From Streptomyces lydicus (GTDB lineage: Bacteria; Actinomycetota; Actinomycetes; Streptomycetales; Streptomycetaceae): a stretch of DNA of 64,000 nt. Numbering within the stretch: the first letter of the stretch is position 1; the number at the start of each line of letters is the position of its first letter. The position numbers and the translations under genes are program-made. Below are positions 42,408 to 50,535 of the stretch, piece by piece. Location of the stretch: contig NZ_RDTE01000003.1 of NCBI RefSeq assembly GCF_004125265.1, positions 5,828,001 to 5,892,000 on the forward strand, written 5' to 3'. Under the pieces are notes generated by a model. The model was not told the origin of the DNA. It worked only from the letters and a program-made list of their open reading frames with translations, and did not search any database.

Positions 42408-43565
42408 ATGCGCCGTACGGTGTTCAACGAGGATCACGAGGCGTTCCGGGAGACCCTGCGGGCCTTCATCGAGGCCGAGGTCGTGCCGGTGTACGACGAG
42501 TGGTTCGCCGCGGGCCAGGCGCCGCGCGACTTCTACTACAAGCTCGCCGAGCTGGGCATATTCGGCATCCGCGTGGACGAGGAGTACGGCGGCGCCGGCA
42601 TCGACTCGTACAAGTTCGAGGCCGTGATGTACGAGGAGACCGCCCGCGCGGGTGTCACCTTCGGCGGCTCCGGCGTGCACGTGCTGCTCGGCCTGCCGTA
42701 CATCAAGATGCTCGCCACCGACGAGCAGAAGAAGCGCTTCCTGCCGAAGTTCGTCTCCGGTGAGGAGATGTGGGCGCTGGCGATGACCGAGCCGGGCACC
42801 GGCTCCGACCTCGCGGGCATGAAGACCACCGCGAAGCTCTCCGAGGACGGCACGCACTACGTCCTCAACGGCGCCAAGACCTTCATCACCGGCGGTGTGC
42901 ACGCCGACCGCGTGATCGTCTGTGCCCGTACCGCCGCGCCGAAGGAGGACGACCGCCGCTTCGGTATCTCGCTCTTCGCCGTCGACACCAAGGCCGAGGG
43001 CTACTCCGTCGGCCGCAAGCTGGACAAGCTCGGCCTGAAGACCTCCGACACCGCCGAGCTGGCCTTCGTCGACGTCAAGGTCCCCGTCGAGGACCTGCTG
43101 GGCGAGGAGAACAAGGGCTTCTCCTACCTGGGGCTGAACCTCGCCTCGGAGCGCTGGGGCATCGCCTTCGGCGCCTACGCGCAGGCCGCGGCCGCCGTCC
43201 GGTTCGCCAAGGAGTACGTGCAGGACCGCACGATCTTCGGCAAGACCGTCGCCTCCTTCCAGAACACCAAGTTCGAGCTGGCCGCCTGCCAGGCCGAGGT
43301 GGACGCCGCGCAGGCCGTCGCCGACCGCACCCTGGAGGCCCTGGACGCGGGCGAGCTGTCCCCGGCCGAGGCCGCGAGCGCCAAGCTGTTCTGCACCGAG
43401 GTCGCGCACCGCGTGATCGACCGGTGCCTCCAGCTGCACGGCGGCTACGGCTACATGAACGAGTACCCGATCGCCCGCCTCTACGCCGACAACCGCGTCA
43501 ACCGCATCTACGGCGGCACCAGCGAGGTCATGAAGTCCATCATCGCCAAGTCCATGGGCCTCTAG
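42408..43565 (+). CDS. Acyl-CoA dehydrogenase
   Basis: 385 residues with ALAMTEPGTGSDLAG and TFITGGVHADRVIV (FAD/substrate), FGKTVASFQNTKFELAACQAEVDAAQ (helical core) and QLHGGYGYMNEYPIARLYADNRVNRIYGGTSE (signature 2). Shape and signatures fit long- or medium-chain dehydrogenases; chain length cannot be told. GAGGAGG is 10 bases before the ATG. Followed after 13 bases by a thioesterase gene, probably one operon under the inverted repeat at 42357. Confidence 0.88.
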   Translation: MRRTVFNEDHEAFRETLRAFIEAEVVPVYDEWFAAGQAPRDFYYKLAELGIFGIRVDEEYGGAGIDSYKFEAVMYEETARAGVTFGGSGVHVLLGLPYIKMLATDEQKKRFLPKFVSGEEMWALAMTEPGTGSDLAGMKTTAKLSEDGTHYVLNGAKTFITGGVHADRVIVCARTAAPKEDDRRFGISLFAVDTKAEGYSVGRKLDKLGLKTSDTAELAFVDVKVPVEDLLGEENKGFSYLGLNLASERWGIAFGAYAQAAAAVRFAKEYVQDRTIFGKTVASFQNTKFELAACQAEVDAAQAVADRTLEALDAGELSPAEAASAKLFCTEVAHRVIDRCLQLHGGYGYMNEYPIARLYADNRVNRIYGGTSEVMKSIIAKSMGL

Positions 43566-43578
43566 GCCGTAAGGCACC

Positions 43579-44517
43579 GTGCACGTGAACGACGCACTGA
43601 GGTCCCTGCTCGATCTGCTCGCCCTGGAGCGGATCGAGCAGGACATCTTCCGCGGCGAGAGCCGTGCCTCGGTCGTGCCCCGGGTCTTCGGCGGCCAGGT
43701 CGCCGCCCAGGCCCTGGTCGCGGCCGGCCGCACGGTCCCCGAGGACCGGCCGCCGCACTCCCTGCACGCGTACTTCCTGCGCGCCGGCGACCCCGGCGCG
43801 CCCATCGTCTACACCGTCGACCGGATCCGCGACGGCCGGTCCTTCACCACCCGCCGGGTCGTCGCCGTCCAGCACGGCCAGCCGATCTTCCACCTCTCGG
43901 CCTCCTTCCAGGTCCACGAGGAGGGCCTGGAACACCAGGAGCCGATGCCGCCGGCGCCGGACCCGCTGACCCTGCCCAGCCCGGCCGAGATCCTGCCGCG
44001 GCACGCCGGCCGGTACCTCACCCCGGCCGTCGCCGACCGCCTGCTGGAGGCCCGCGCCGCGATCGACCTGCGCTACGTCGACGAGCCGCCCTACGCCACC
44101 GTCGGCGAGGTGCGCGAACCCCGCTCCCAGGTCTGGTTCCGCACCAACGGCGACCTGGACAAGGCCCTCGCGGACGGCGCCGACTGCGGCGACACCGTCA
44201 CCCGCCCCCTGCTGGACATCTGTCTGGTCACCTACGTCTCCGACATGACCCTGCTGGACTCGATCCTGCTCGCGCACGGCCGCGGCGGCTGGGCGGTCGG
44301 CGATGTGGTCGGCGCCAGCCTGGACCACGCCATGTGGTTCCACCGCCCGCTGCGCGCCGACGACTGGCTCCTCTACGACCAGGAGTCCCCCACGGCCCAG
44401 GCCGGCCGGGGCCTCGGCAAGGGCCGCATCTTCACAGCGGACGGGCAGTTGGCGGTGTCGGTGATTCAGGAGGGGGTTATCCGGGTGCCGCGGGGGCGCG
44501 GCGAATCCGGCGGGTGA
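43579..44517 (+). CDS. tesB: Acyl-CoA thioesterase II (TesB-like)
   Basis: 312 residues, double hot-dog fold. FRGESRASVVPRVFGGQVAAQALVAA and SLHAYFLRAGDPGAPIVYTVDRIRDGRSFTTRRVVAVQ form the first hot-dog; LDHAMWFHRPLRADDWLLYDQESPTAQAGRGLGKGRIFTADGQLAVSVIQEG the second with the Asp/Ser/Gln catalytic region. Hydrolyses acyl-CoA to free CoA. GTG start 43579 (GTG 43585 also possible). Confidence 0.9.
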   Translation: MHVNDALRSLLDLLALERIEQDIFRGESRASVVPRVFGGQVAAQALVAAGRTVPEDRPPHSLHAYFLRAGDPGAPIVYTVDRIRDGRSFTTRRVVAVQHGQPIFHLSASFQVHEEGLEHQEPMPPAPDPLTLPSPAEILPRHAGRYLTPAVADRLLEARAAIDLRYVDEPPYATVGEVREPRSQVWFRTNGDLDKALADGADCGDTVTRPLLDICLVTYVSDMTLLDSILLAHGRGGWAVGDVVGASLDHAMWFHRPLRADDWLLYDQESPTAQAGRGLGKGRIFTADGQLAVSVIQEGVIRVPRGRGESGG

Positions 44518-44581
44518 GAGCGGCGGCGGGGTGACGCTCCGGGGGCATGTCCTCAGGGCTGCCACCCGGGGCGGGACGCGT

Positions 44582-45058
44582 TCACGGGGCGCTTCTGCCG
44601 GGCTTGTGGATGCCGTACAAGGGCCACCCGTCACGGGTGCCGCGGTAAATGAACGCGTTCTTCTGCAGGACCCTGCCGGAGGCGACGTTGTCCGGGTGGT
44701 GCCGAGCACTGATGCTGGTGAGTCCAGTGGTGGTGAAGGCGTGGCGCAGCATGCCGGCGACGGCTTGAGTGGCATACCCGCGGCCCCATGAGTCCTCGCG
44801 CAGCAGGTAACTGAGGGTGGCGTGCCGCTCGGTGCGGCATCGCAGGCGGACCATGCCGAGCAGGTTGTCGTCGGCTGTGATGCCGAACGCCCATCGGTCA
44901 GCTGGCTCGGCGCGGGTGCAGGCGAGGGTGTTTGCCAGCAGGCCGATGGCCTCGTCGATGCCGAGTGGCCGGCGCTCGATGTACGTCAAGGAAGCCCCGC
45001 TGTAGATCCGTTGGAGAGCGGGAGCGTCGGCCATGGAGAGTTCCCGCAGCTCGATCAC
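44582..45058 (-). CDS. GNAT-family N-acetyltransferase
   Basis: 158 residues. NLLGMVRLRCRTERHATLSYLL and EDSWGRGYATQAVAGMLRHAF give the acetyl-CoA binding loop (R/Q-x-x-G-x-A/G, here WGRGYA); NVASGRVLQKNAFIYRG is the closing helix and strand. Resembles RimJ/RimL-type enzymes that acetylate protein N-termini or small amines. Its GTG overlaps the kinase-like gene stop by 4 bases (45055-45058). Last gene of the seven-gene operon. Confidence 0.8.
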   Translation of the reverse strand: MIELRELSMADAPALQRIYSGASLTYIERRPLGIDEAIGLLANTLACTRAEPADRWAFGITADDNLLGMVRLRCRTERHATLSYLLREDSWGRGYATQAVAGMLRHAFTTTGLTSISARHHPDNVASGRVLQKNAFIYRGTRDGWPLYGIHKPGRSAP

Positions 45059-45915
45059 GTGGCCACCTTCGCCAGGGCATCGGCCAGTTCGGCAGCCGTC
45101 GGCCGGTCATCCGCCCTGCCGAGGAGGACCGGCCGCAGGAGGTTCTGGAACGCCGGCCAGGGCGCGGCGGTGTCGAGGGGGATGCGGCCCGCGGCGATAT
45201 GGGCGCGGAGTTCTTCCGGGGTCAGCGGGACGGGGTCGATCCCCACCGCGGAATAGTCCAGTGGCCAGCGGCCGGTGACGCAGGTCCACAGCGAGCCGGC
45301 CAGGGCGTACACGTCGGTGACGGTACCGGGGGTGACCGGCTGGGTGCCGAGGTTGATGGACGCGGCCAGTTCCGGCGCCACGAGATGGGTGATGCCGCCG
45401 CGGAATCCGCCGGCCGGTTCCGTGCCGTGGCGCCAGGACCAGGAACAGTCGATCAGCCGTACGCCGTGATCGGTGTGGATCCCATGGGAGGGCTGGAGAT
45501 CGGAGTGGACCCAGCCGGAGGCATGGAGTTCCGCCACGGCCCGGCACAGGTCCCACGAGACTGACAGGGCAATAGCTTTCCCGTCCTGGGCGGACCGCAC
45601 CGGCGCGAACGCCTGCCAGGTCGAAGGCCCCCTGAACCAGCGGGTCACCAGCCAGGCCATGTCCTCGCCCTCGCCCTCGCCGGAGTCCAGCAGGTAGTCG
45701 GGCCAACCGATTGCCTCGAGGACCGCTGCCTCCCGCCGGGTGACCGCTGCCCCCTTGCCGTCGCCTGCCTTGACCGCCACCGTCCCGTCCGGACCGGTGG
45801 CCTTCCATACCGCCGCTCCACGCCGGTGGGAGATCTCCGTCAGCTCGACGGGGGCGCCGCAGGCAGCTTCGGTGGCGGCAACGGCCGCTGTGGGGAAAGA
45901 AGGGAACTCGCCCAT
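45055..45915 (-). CDS. Protein-kinase-like / phosphotransferase protein
   Basis: 286 residues with a bilobed kinase pattern: GTVAVKAG (ATP-lysine), ELHASGWVHSDLQPSHG (catalytic loop, HxDLxxxH in place of HxDLxxxN), VRLIDCSWS (metal Asp; DFG becomes DCS), VAPELA (APE-like), TDVYALAGSLWTCVTGRWPL (subdomain IX). It has no membrane or sensor domain. The altered Asn leaves activity open; it may be a small-molecule or peptide kinase, or a pseudokinase. Its ATG lies inside the preceding gene (76-base overlap) and its stop overlaps the GNAT start. Confidence 0.75.
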   Translation of the reverse strand: MGEFPSFPTAAVAATEAACGAPVELTEISHRRGAAVWKATGPDGTVAVKAGDGKGAAVTRREAAVLEAIGWPDYLLDSGEGEGEDMAWLVTRWFRGPSTWQAFAPVRSAQDGKAIALSVSWDLCRAVAELHASGWVHSDLQPSHGIHTDHGVRLIDCSWSWRHGTEPAGGFRGGITHLVAPELAASINLGTQPVTPGTVTDVYALAGSLWTCVTGRWPLDYSAVGIDPVPLTPEELRAHIAAGRIPLDTAAPWPAFQNLLRPVLLGRADDRPTAAELADALAKVAT

Positions 45916-46526
45916 TTCTTCACTGCCTTCCACTCGTACGGGAGCCCCTGAAACACCTCGCGTCCGTCGTCCACGGCTGTGGAGAGCGACAGAGCGAGGT
46001 CCGGGGTATCTGCCAGAAACCGGGGGTCGACACGCCGGACGGCGCAGCGCACGGCGAGGAACGAGAAGGGGGGTGACGGAATGCGACGTCCCCGCCGGTC
46101 GGTTCTTTCCTCGCCCGTCCAGAACTTGCCGAACATCAGCCCCACCGGCCCGTAGAGGTGCTTCAGCGCCCAGTGCGGCCACGCCATCAGGTCGCGATGC
46201 GCTGTGGTGTCGCCTCCCAGAAGCACGATGTTCTCGCATACCAGCCGGCCGTGCCGCCGAGTCGTCAACGGCCTGATCCACTCCGCGGCCTGCACCCCCG
46301 CGTGGAACAACTCGGCCTCGGCGGATCCGGCGGCTCCGACGATCTCGTACACCGTCCACCCTGTCAGCCCACGTGCCACCGACGGCATGAGAAAGGGGCA
46401 GTGGGAAGCCACCGCGTGGACGTAGCCACTGACGTCCACCCTCTGTGGTGCGTTGGTGCGGCTCTCGACGAGGCGGAGCGCCCCGGCGCCGGGCCGGGAC
46501 GCTCCACCGAGGCGCGTGGTGATCAC
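45840..46526 (-). CDS. DUF6875-like protein of unknown function
   Basis: 228 residues. Features in order: VASHCPFLMPSVARGL (a CPF motif), LVCENIVLLGG, HRDLMAWPHWALKHLYGPVGLMFGKFWTGEE, IPSPPFSFLAVRCAVRRVDPRFL. This order resembles proteins I know as DUF6875, found beside varied biosynthetic genes; that match is recalled, not searched. No membrane segment. GTG 46526 overlaps the stop of the preceding gene by 4 bases, and its 3' end overlaps the kinase-like gene by 76 bases in another frame. Confidence 0.6.
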   Translation of the reverse strand: MITTRLGGASRPGAGALRLVESRTNAPQRVDVSGYVHAVASHCPFLMPSVARGLTGWTVYEIVGAAGSAEAELFHAGVQAAEWIRPLTTRRHGRLVCENIVLLGGDTTAHRDLMAWPHWALKHLYGPVGLMFGKFWTGEERTDRRGRRIPSPPFSFLAVRCAVRRVDPRFLADTPDLALSLSTAVDDGREVFQGLPYEWKAVKKWASSLLSPQRPLPPPKLPAAPPSS

Positions 46527-46936
46527 CGGGTGGTGGCCTTCTTCCGCTTCGGAACAGTCTCGGGGTCTCCCGGTGCGGGCGAGCAGTTCCACTCGGCCCA
46601 CACCTCGCCGGTCGCCCGATAACGGTCCATGGCCTCCCGGTCGACCGTGCCGTCCGCGTCCGTGAACCAGGTGTCGGGCAGTGGCCCGAACATGTCCTCG
46701 TAGGTGGGGATCCAGGAGACCCGTCCCCTCCCGTAGCCGCCTACGTGCCGGACGACCTGCCCCGCGTGCTGAATGCTGAACGCCGCGTATGGGGGAGTGC
46801 CCAGCAGCCGGTGCCATTCGGCATCGACGGCTCCGGAGAACATTTCCGGAGCGGTATGGCCTGCCTCGGCTTCCCGGGCGCTGACCTCGAAGAACTTTCC
46901 CAGCTCTACCCGCTCCGGGGTCTGTGTGGAACTCAT
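46523..46936 (-). CDS. Unknown 137-residue protein of the kinase/GNAT operon
   Basis: 137 residues: acidic N-terminal helix (ERVELGKFFEVSAREAEAGHTAPEMFSG), then VRHVGGYGRGRVSWIPTYEDMFGPLPDTWFTD and a Lys/Arg tail. One cysteine near the C-terminus. It is not clearly an enzyme. GAGAGGAG precedes ATG 46936; a 157-base gap upstream could hold an internal promoter. Its stop overlaps the next gene's GTG. Confidence 0.65.
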   Translation of the reverse strand: MSSTQTPERVELGKFFEVSAREAEAGHTAPEMFSGAVDAEWHRLLGTPPYAAFSIQHAGQVVRHVGGYGRGRVSWIPTYEDMFGPLPDTWFTDADGTVDREAMDRYRATGEVWAEWNCSPAPGDPETVPKRKKATTR

Positions 46937-47093
46937 GATGTGCTCCTCTCGATGGGACGGTGGTGCGGTGTGGTGCATCCCCTGCACCGGCCGGGCCGGT
47001 CCCGTTGGGCGGGGGCGCTCGCCTGCGGCAGGGGAGTAAGGGGTGGGCGGATGGCAAGATGACGCCGCCGCGCGAACCTTGAAACTTCCGGAC

Positions 47094-47291
47094 TCAGCGG
47101 AAGTCGCCTGCCGCGATCCGCTCGGCCCGGGTCCGCCGGACCGCCAACGTGGCCGGGTCGCGCACCGGCCACTCCCTGATCCCCGGATTCCGCAGGTAGG
47201 GGACGCCCTTGCGGATGTCGGTCACGATGGCCAGTCGCCCCGGGGCGTACTCGACCTCGTCGCCGACCTCCGGCAGTTTCCGGGGGCTCAT
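47094..47291 (-). CDS. Small beta-rich protein (65 residues)
   Basis: 65 residues; LPEVGDEVEYAPGRLAIVTDIRKGVPYLRNP reads as an SH3-like or KOW-like small barrel, followed by a basic helical tail. Start ATG 47291 overlaps the previous stop by 4 bases (47288-47291). Function unknown. It is followed by a 157-base gap before the next operon gene. Confidence 0.6.
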   Translation of the reverse strand: MSPRKLPEVGDEVEYAPGRLAIVTDIRKGVPYLRNPGIREWPVRDPATLAVRRTRAERIAAGDFR

Positions 47292-47482
47292 CGCGTGGCC
47301 TCCGAACCCGTGGAGACACCGAGCAGGACGGTGCAGGGGCGGCATGTGTGCCGGCCGTCAGGACCGGTGACCTTCTCCCGCGCCAGGCTGTAGGTGAGGT
47401 GGCAGCACGGACACGCCTGGCCCGTGATCTCGTGGACCGTCCATGTCCGGAGAGGAGGAACGGCGTCCCATCCTGTGGTCAT
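47288..47482 (-). CDS. Small zinc-ribbon-like protein (64 residues)
   Basis: 64 residues with two cysteine pairs, ACPCCHLTYS and HTCRPCTV, the pattern of a CxxC/CxxC zinc ribbon with a short spacer. WTVHEITGQ precedes it. It overlaps its upstream and downstream neighbours by 4 bases each (47479-47482, 47288-47291). Could be a DNA-, RNA- or protein-binding adaptor. Confidence 0.65.
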   Translation of the reverse strand: MTTGWDAVPPLRTWTVHEITGQACPCCHLTYSLAREKVTGPDGRHTCRPCTVLLGVSTGSEATR

Positions 47483-47670
47483 GACGCTCCTTCGCGGCCG
47501 GGGCGGGCCACCTGTTCGCCGGAGTTCCCGCCGAAGGGACCGCAATGCCGTCGAGGGAGCACGTGGCCTTCGCATGGCAGGCATGTCGTCCCGGCCGTTT
47601 CGGAGGGTGCCGATCGCAGGCGCCGGGCGGCATCGGCGGGGGAACGGCGGGCGGTTGATGCAGTCGGCAT
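47479..47670 (-). CDS. Small Cys-containing protein (63 residues), first gene of operon
   Basis: 63 residues, basic and Ala/Arg/Ser-rich at the N-terminus, with TTCLPCEGHVLPRRHCGP in the middle (CxxC plus His and Cys, possibly a metal site). ATG 47670 has GGAGG ten bases upstream; a TTG start at 47709 in the same frame is less likely. It begins the minus-strand operon that ends at 44582. Confidence 0.55.
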   Translation of the reverse strand: MPTASTARRSPADAARRLRSAPSETAGTTCLPCEGHVLPRRHCGPFGGNSGEQVARPGREGAS

Positions 47671-47731
47671 CTTGGTCAGTCCTCCAGTTCGTTGCTCATG
47701 CCCAGCCAACGCGGTGCAGGGGCACGGCGAT

Positions 47732-47767
47732 TAGGGAGATCGGACGCCCTCTTCTCCACGCTCCCTA
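47732..47767. promoter_or_regulatory. Inverted repeat in divergent XRE control region
   Basis: TAGGGAG (47732-47738) and CTCCCTA (47761-47767) face each other midway between the divergent operon and the XRE gene. The GGCGATT flank also occurs by the second copy. Likely operator of the XRE/TPR regulator. Confidence 0.45.
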
Positions 47768-47826
47768 GGGCGATTTGGCTATCCCTTTGGCTGACGAGGT
47801 GGTGAGAGCGGGACTACCTTCCGTAC

Positions 47827-49110
47827 ATGGCCACCTTGCGGAACGTGACGCTCGAAGCGTGGATGAAGGAGCACGGATACAGCTCAAATTCGCTTGCCGA
47901 GGCGGTGAATTCGGCAGTCGGAGATCTCACCGGGAGAGTCGGAGGGCTGGACGGCTCGTCGGTCCGGGACTGGAAAGCGGGCCGGGTGCGGTGGCCGAAA
48001 TCGGCGACGCGGGTCGCGTTGGAGAAAGTCACCGGGCTGCCCGCCACCGCCTTAGGGTTCGTACCGCGGGGCCGTGCCCCGTCGTCTGGCGCCGCAGCAT
48101 CGCAGGAGGACCCCGTGGAACGCCGTCGCTTCCTCGCCGCCGGTTCAGCCTTGGCCGCTGCCGCGGCCACTCCGGCGGTCGGCTCCGGCCGTCGGGTCGG
48201 GACAAGCGATGTCGTCCGGCTCCAACGACGATTCACCGAGATCATCGCGAGCGATCACCGTCACGGCGGCCGGCTCGGTATCGAGCAGAAAGCCGCAGCC
48301 CTCGCCGACGAAGCCTTGGCTCTGACGAATTCCGGGAGCGCCAGTCAGCGAGTGCGTGCCCACGTGTACGCATGCGCGGCGGCATTCCGGTCCTCGGCGA
48401 TGTGGGCCTCAATCGACGGACGGCGTTACGACGACGCGATGGTCCATATGCGGGAAGCGCAGGCGCTCGCCGAATTGGCGGCCGACCCGGCCATCAAATT
48501 CCGCATCTGGTCACATGCCGGGACGCTGTACCGCCATATGGGGCGCCCGGGTGAAGCAATGGCGGCAAATGACGTTGCCCGAAGCATCTGCATCACGCGC
48601 CGAGATCCTCTGTTCGCATCCCTCGGTCTTGCCAGGCAGGCCGCCATCCACGGCGTTGCCGGAAACCTCACTGCTGCCCGGCGAAGCTTCGCCCAGGCCC
48701 AGGACGCGATGGACCGCGCCGATCCGGGCGCCAACCGCCCCGTGTGGATGACCTCGTTCTACGACCAGGCGGAGTTGGATTCCCTCGCGCTCACCGGATA
48801 TCTCGCACTCGGCGGCCATGAGACGGCCGAGGCGCACGCGCACCGATGCCTGGCGGCCCTCCGGCCCCACATGCAGCGGTCGAGGGCCATCGCCACTACT
48901 CGGCTGGCGTGCGCTCAACTCGGCCAGGGGGATACGGGGCCTGCCGTCACCACCGCCATGTCGGTGCCAGCCGATGCTGCTGTTCATCACCCGCGGGTCG
49001 CCCGGATGCTCCGCAACTTCCACATCAGGATCCACGCCATGGCGCCGAACAGCCCGACGACCCGCATGTGGAATGAGTACGCACACACCACCTGGAAGGA
49101 ATCGGTATGA
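47827..49110 (+). CDS. XRE-type regulator with TPR-like domain (TTA codon)
   Basis: 427 residues. N-terminal 80 residues form a helix-turn-helix variant (LEAWMKEHGYSSNSLAEAVNSAVGD, SSVRDWKAGRVRWPKSATRVALEKVTG). RRRFLAAGSALAAAAATPAVG resembles a Tat signal but lies internally, as in 7775-9226. The rest is paired helices (VRAHVYACAAAFRSSAMWAS and similar). A TTA codon at 48052-48054 (ATALGFVP) makes it bldA-dependent. Its stop overlaps the GNAT gene by 4 bases. Confidence 0.8.
   Translation: MATLRNVTLEAWMKEHGYSSNSLAEAVNSAVGDLTGRVGGLDGSSVRDWKAGRVRWPKSATRVALEKVTGLPATALGFVPRGRAPSSGAAASQEDPVERRRFLAAGSALAAAAATPAVGSGRRVGTSDVVRLQRRFTEIIASDHRHGGRLGIEQKAAALADEALALTNSGSASQRVRAHVYACAAAFRSSAMWASIDGRRYDDAMVHMREAQALAELAADPAIKFRIWSHAGTLYRHMGRPGEAMAANDVARSICITRRDPLFASLGLARQAAIHGVAGNLTAARRSFAQAQDAMDRADPGANRPVWMTSFYDQAELDSLALTGYLALGGHETAEAHAHRCLAALRPHMQRSRAIATTRLACAQLGQGDTGPAVTTAMSVPADAAVHHPRVARMLRNFHIRIHAMAPNSPTTRMWNEYAHTTWKESV
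48052..48054 (+). promoter_or_regulatory. TTA codon in the XRE regulator
   Basis: Leu of ATALGF in 47827-49110 is encoded by TTA, expected to restrict its translation to bldA-proficient late growth. Confidence 0.85.
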
Positions 49111-49640
49111 CGTCCAGCATCGATCTGTGCACGTTCCACTCGCTCCAACCGGCCCGGCAACACCTGCTGGACGTGTACACCGATGTCCGCGCAGACCTTC
49201 TCCACCTTCCGAACTATGCGGTCACCGCCTTCGCCGAACGCCTCGACCGTCATTTCAAGGAACCAGGGTGGGTAGCGGTCCTTGCCTATGAGCAGGACGA
49301 GCCCATCGGCTATGCGTACGCCAACACGGTTGATTCCGAGGACCGTTGGTGGAAGCGCGTCACACCCGATCCGCCGACTGAATACACCGACCGGCACGTC
49401 GTAGCCCTCAAGGAAATCGGCGTTCGTATTCCCTGGCGCGGCACCGGCATCGCCCGGCGGATCCACGACACTCTCCTGGCCGACCGCAACGAGCCGTACG
49501 TCACGCTCATGGTCAACCCTCTCGCCGGAGACGGAAAGGTGCACCGTCTCTACGAATCCTGGGGATACGAAGACCTCGGCCGGAGCCAGCCGTCGCCCGC
49601 CTCGCCGGTCCTGACGGCGATGATCAGGTCCGTTCGCTGA
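49107..49640 (+). CDS. GNAT-family N-acetyltransferase
   Basis: 177 residues. WVAVLAYEQDEPIGYAYANTV, ALKEIGVRIPWRGTGIARRIHDTLLADR (acetyl-CoA loop RGTGIA) and VHRLYESWGYEDLG mark the fold. ATG overlaps the regulator stop (49107-49110), so regulator and acetyltransferase are made together. Substrate unknown; a second GNAT closes the divergent operon. Confidence 0.85.
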   Translation: MTSSIDLCTFHSLQPARQHLLDVYTDVRADLLHLPNYAVTAFAERLDRHFKEPGWVAVLAYEQDEPIGYAYANTVDSEDRWWKRVTPDPPTEYTDRHVVALKEIGVRIPWRGTGIARRIHDTLLADRNEPYVTLMVNPLAGDGKVHRLYESWGYEDLGRSQPSPASPVLTAMIRSVR

Positions 49641-49807
49641 GTCCTGCGCCGAGGCTGACATCGCCTCCCACCAGTCGCCGCCGCCGACTCAGGCCCGTAA
49701 AGACGCCGACGCCGCTCCGGTTGTCCCCGACCTGCTGTGTGATCTCCTCGCGCTGGAGGTCGGACTACGAAGCCTTCAGTGACCGGTCACCAACGGAAGC
49801 GGAACAC

Positions 49808-50519
49808 GTGGACGCCACAAACCTCCTGTACCGGGACCCGGTCCTGTACGACATGGTCCAGTCCGACGGCACGGGGGCGGCGATGTGTCAGACCCTGATC
49901 GAGTCGCATCGGCCGGATTCCGGGACGCTGGTCGACTTCGGATGCGGCACCGGGCGGGACCTGGAGATCCTGGCCAAGCGTTTCGAGTGCATCGGTGTGG
50001 ACCTCCAGCCCGGTATGGTCCACTACTCTCGCCAGGTCCGGCCCGAGCTGGACATCCGCATCGGCGACATGCGCACCGTCCGGCTTCACCGGTGCATGGA
50101 CGTGGTGACCTGCCTGGGCAACAGCCTGGCCTACGTGCATGGCGACACGGAGATCAGCCAGGTCTTCGCCACGTTCGCAGCCCACGCCCGACCGGGCACG
50201 CTGCTCGTGCTGTGCTCCCCTGTCGCCCCCCCTCACCCGGTCCGAGCCGGTCACCGCCACGGTGGACACGCCCAGGGGGCCGGCGTCCGTCACGATCCGG
50301 CACGAGTGGGACCTGCGAACCCAGATCAACACCATGCGACGGCATTGGGCGCTCCCCTCGGGTGAGGAGGCTCAGGACGAGATCCGCAGGCGCGTCATCT
50401 TCCCGCGCGAGCTGGAGGGGTATGCGGAGCACGCCGGCTTCGAGGTTCTGGAGATGACCGACGGCTCCGGGGCGGGATTCACCGGGCCGACCGCGTACAC
50501 GGTGGCCCGGTACGCCTGA
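49808..50519 (+). pseudogene. SAM-dependent methyltransferase, frameshifted
   Basis: First frame: MDATNLLYRDPVLYDMVQSD, then LVDFGCGTGRDLEILAKRF (SAM motif I), GVDLQPGMVHYS, VVTCLGNSLAYVHGD. Near 50226-50232 the frame departs; the next frame continues with the expected C-terminus (VTIRHEWDLRTQINTMRRHW, RRRVIFPRELEGYAEHAGFEVLE). Removing one C from the run of seven would join them. Either a real inactivating insertion, a phase-variable tract, or a sequence error. GTG 49808 is my start, with GGAAGCGG upstream. Confidence 0.7.
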
Positions 50520-50535
50520 CGGTGACCGCGGCCCC

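Noticed and set aside
47479..47709. TTG 47709 as start of the small Cys protein
   Set aside because: ATG 47670 has a GGAGG site; TTG has none, and the added residues show no pattern.
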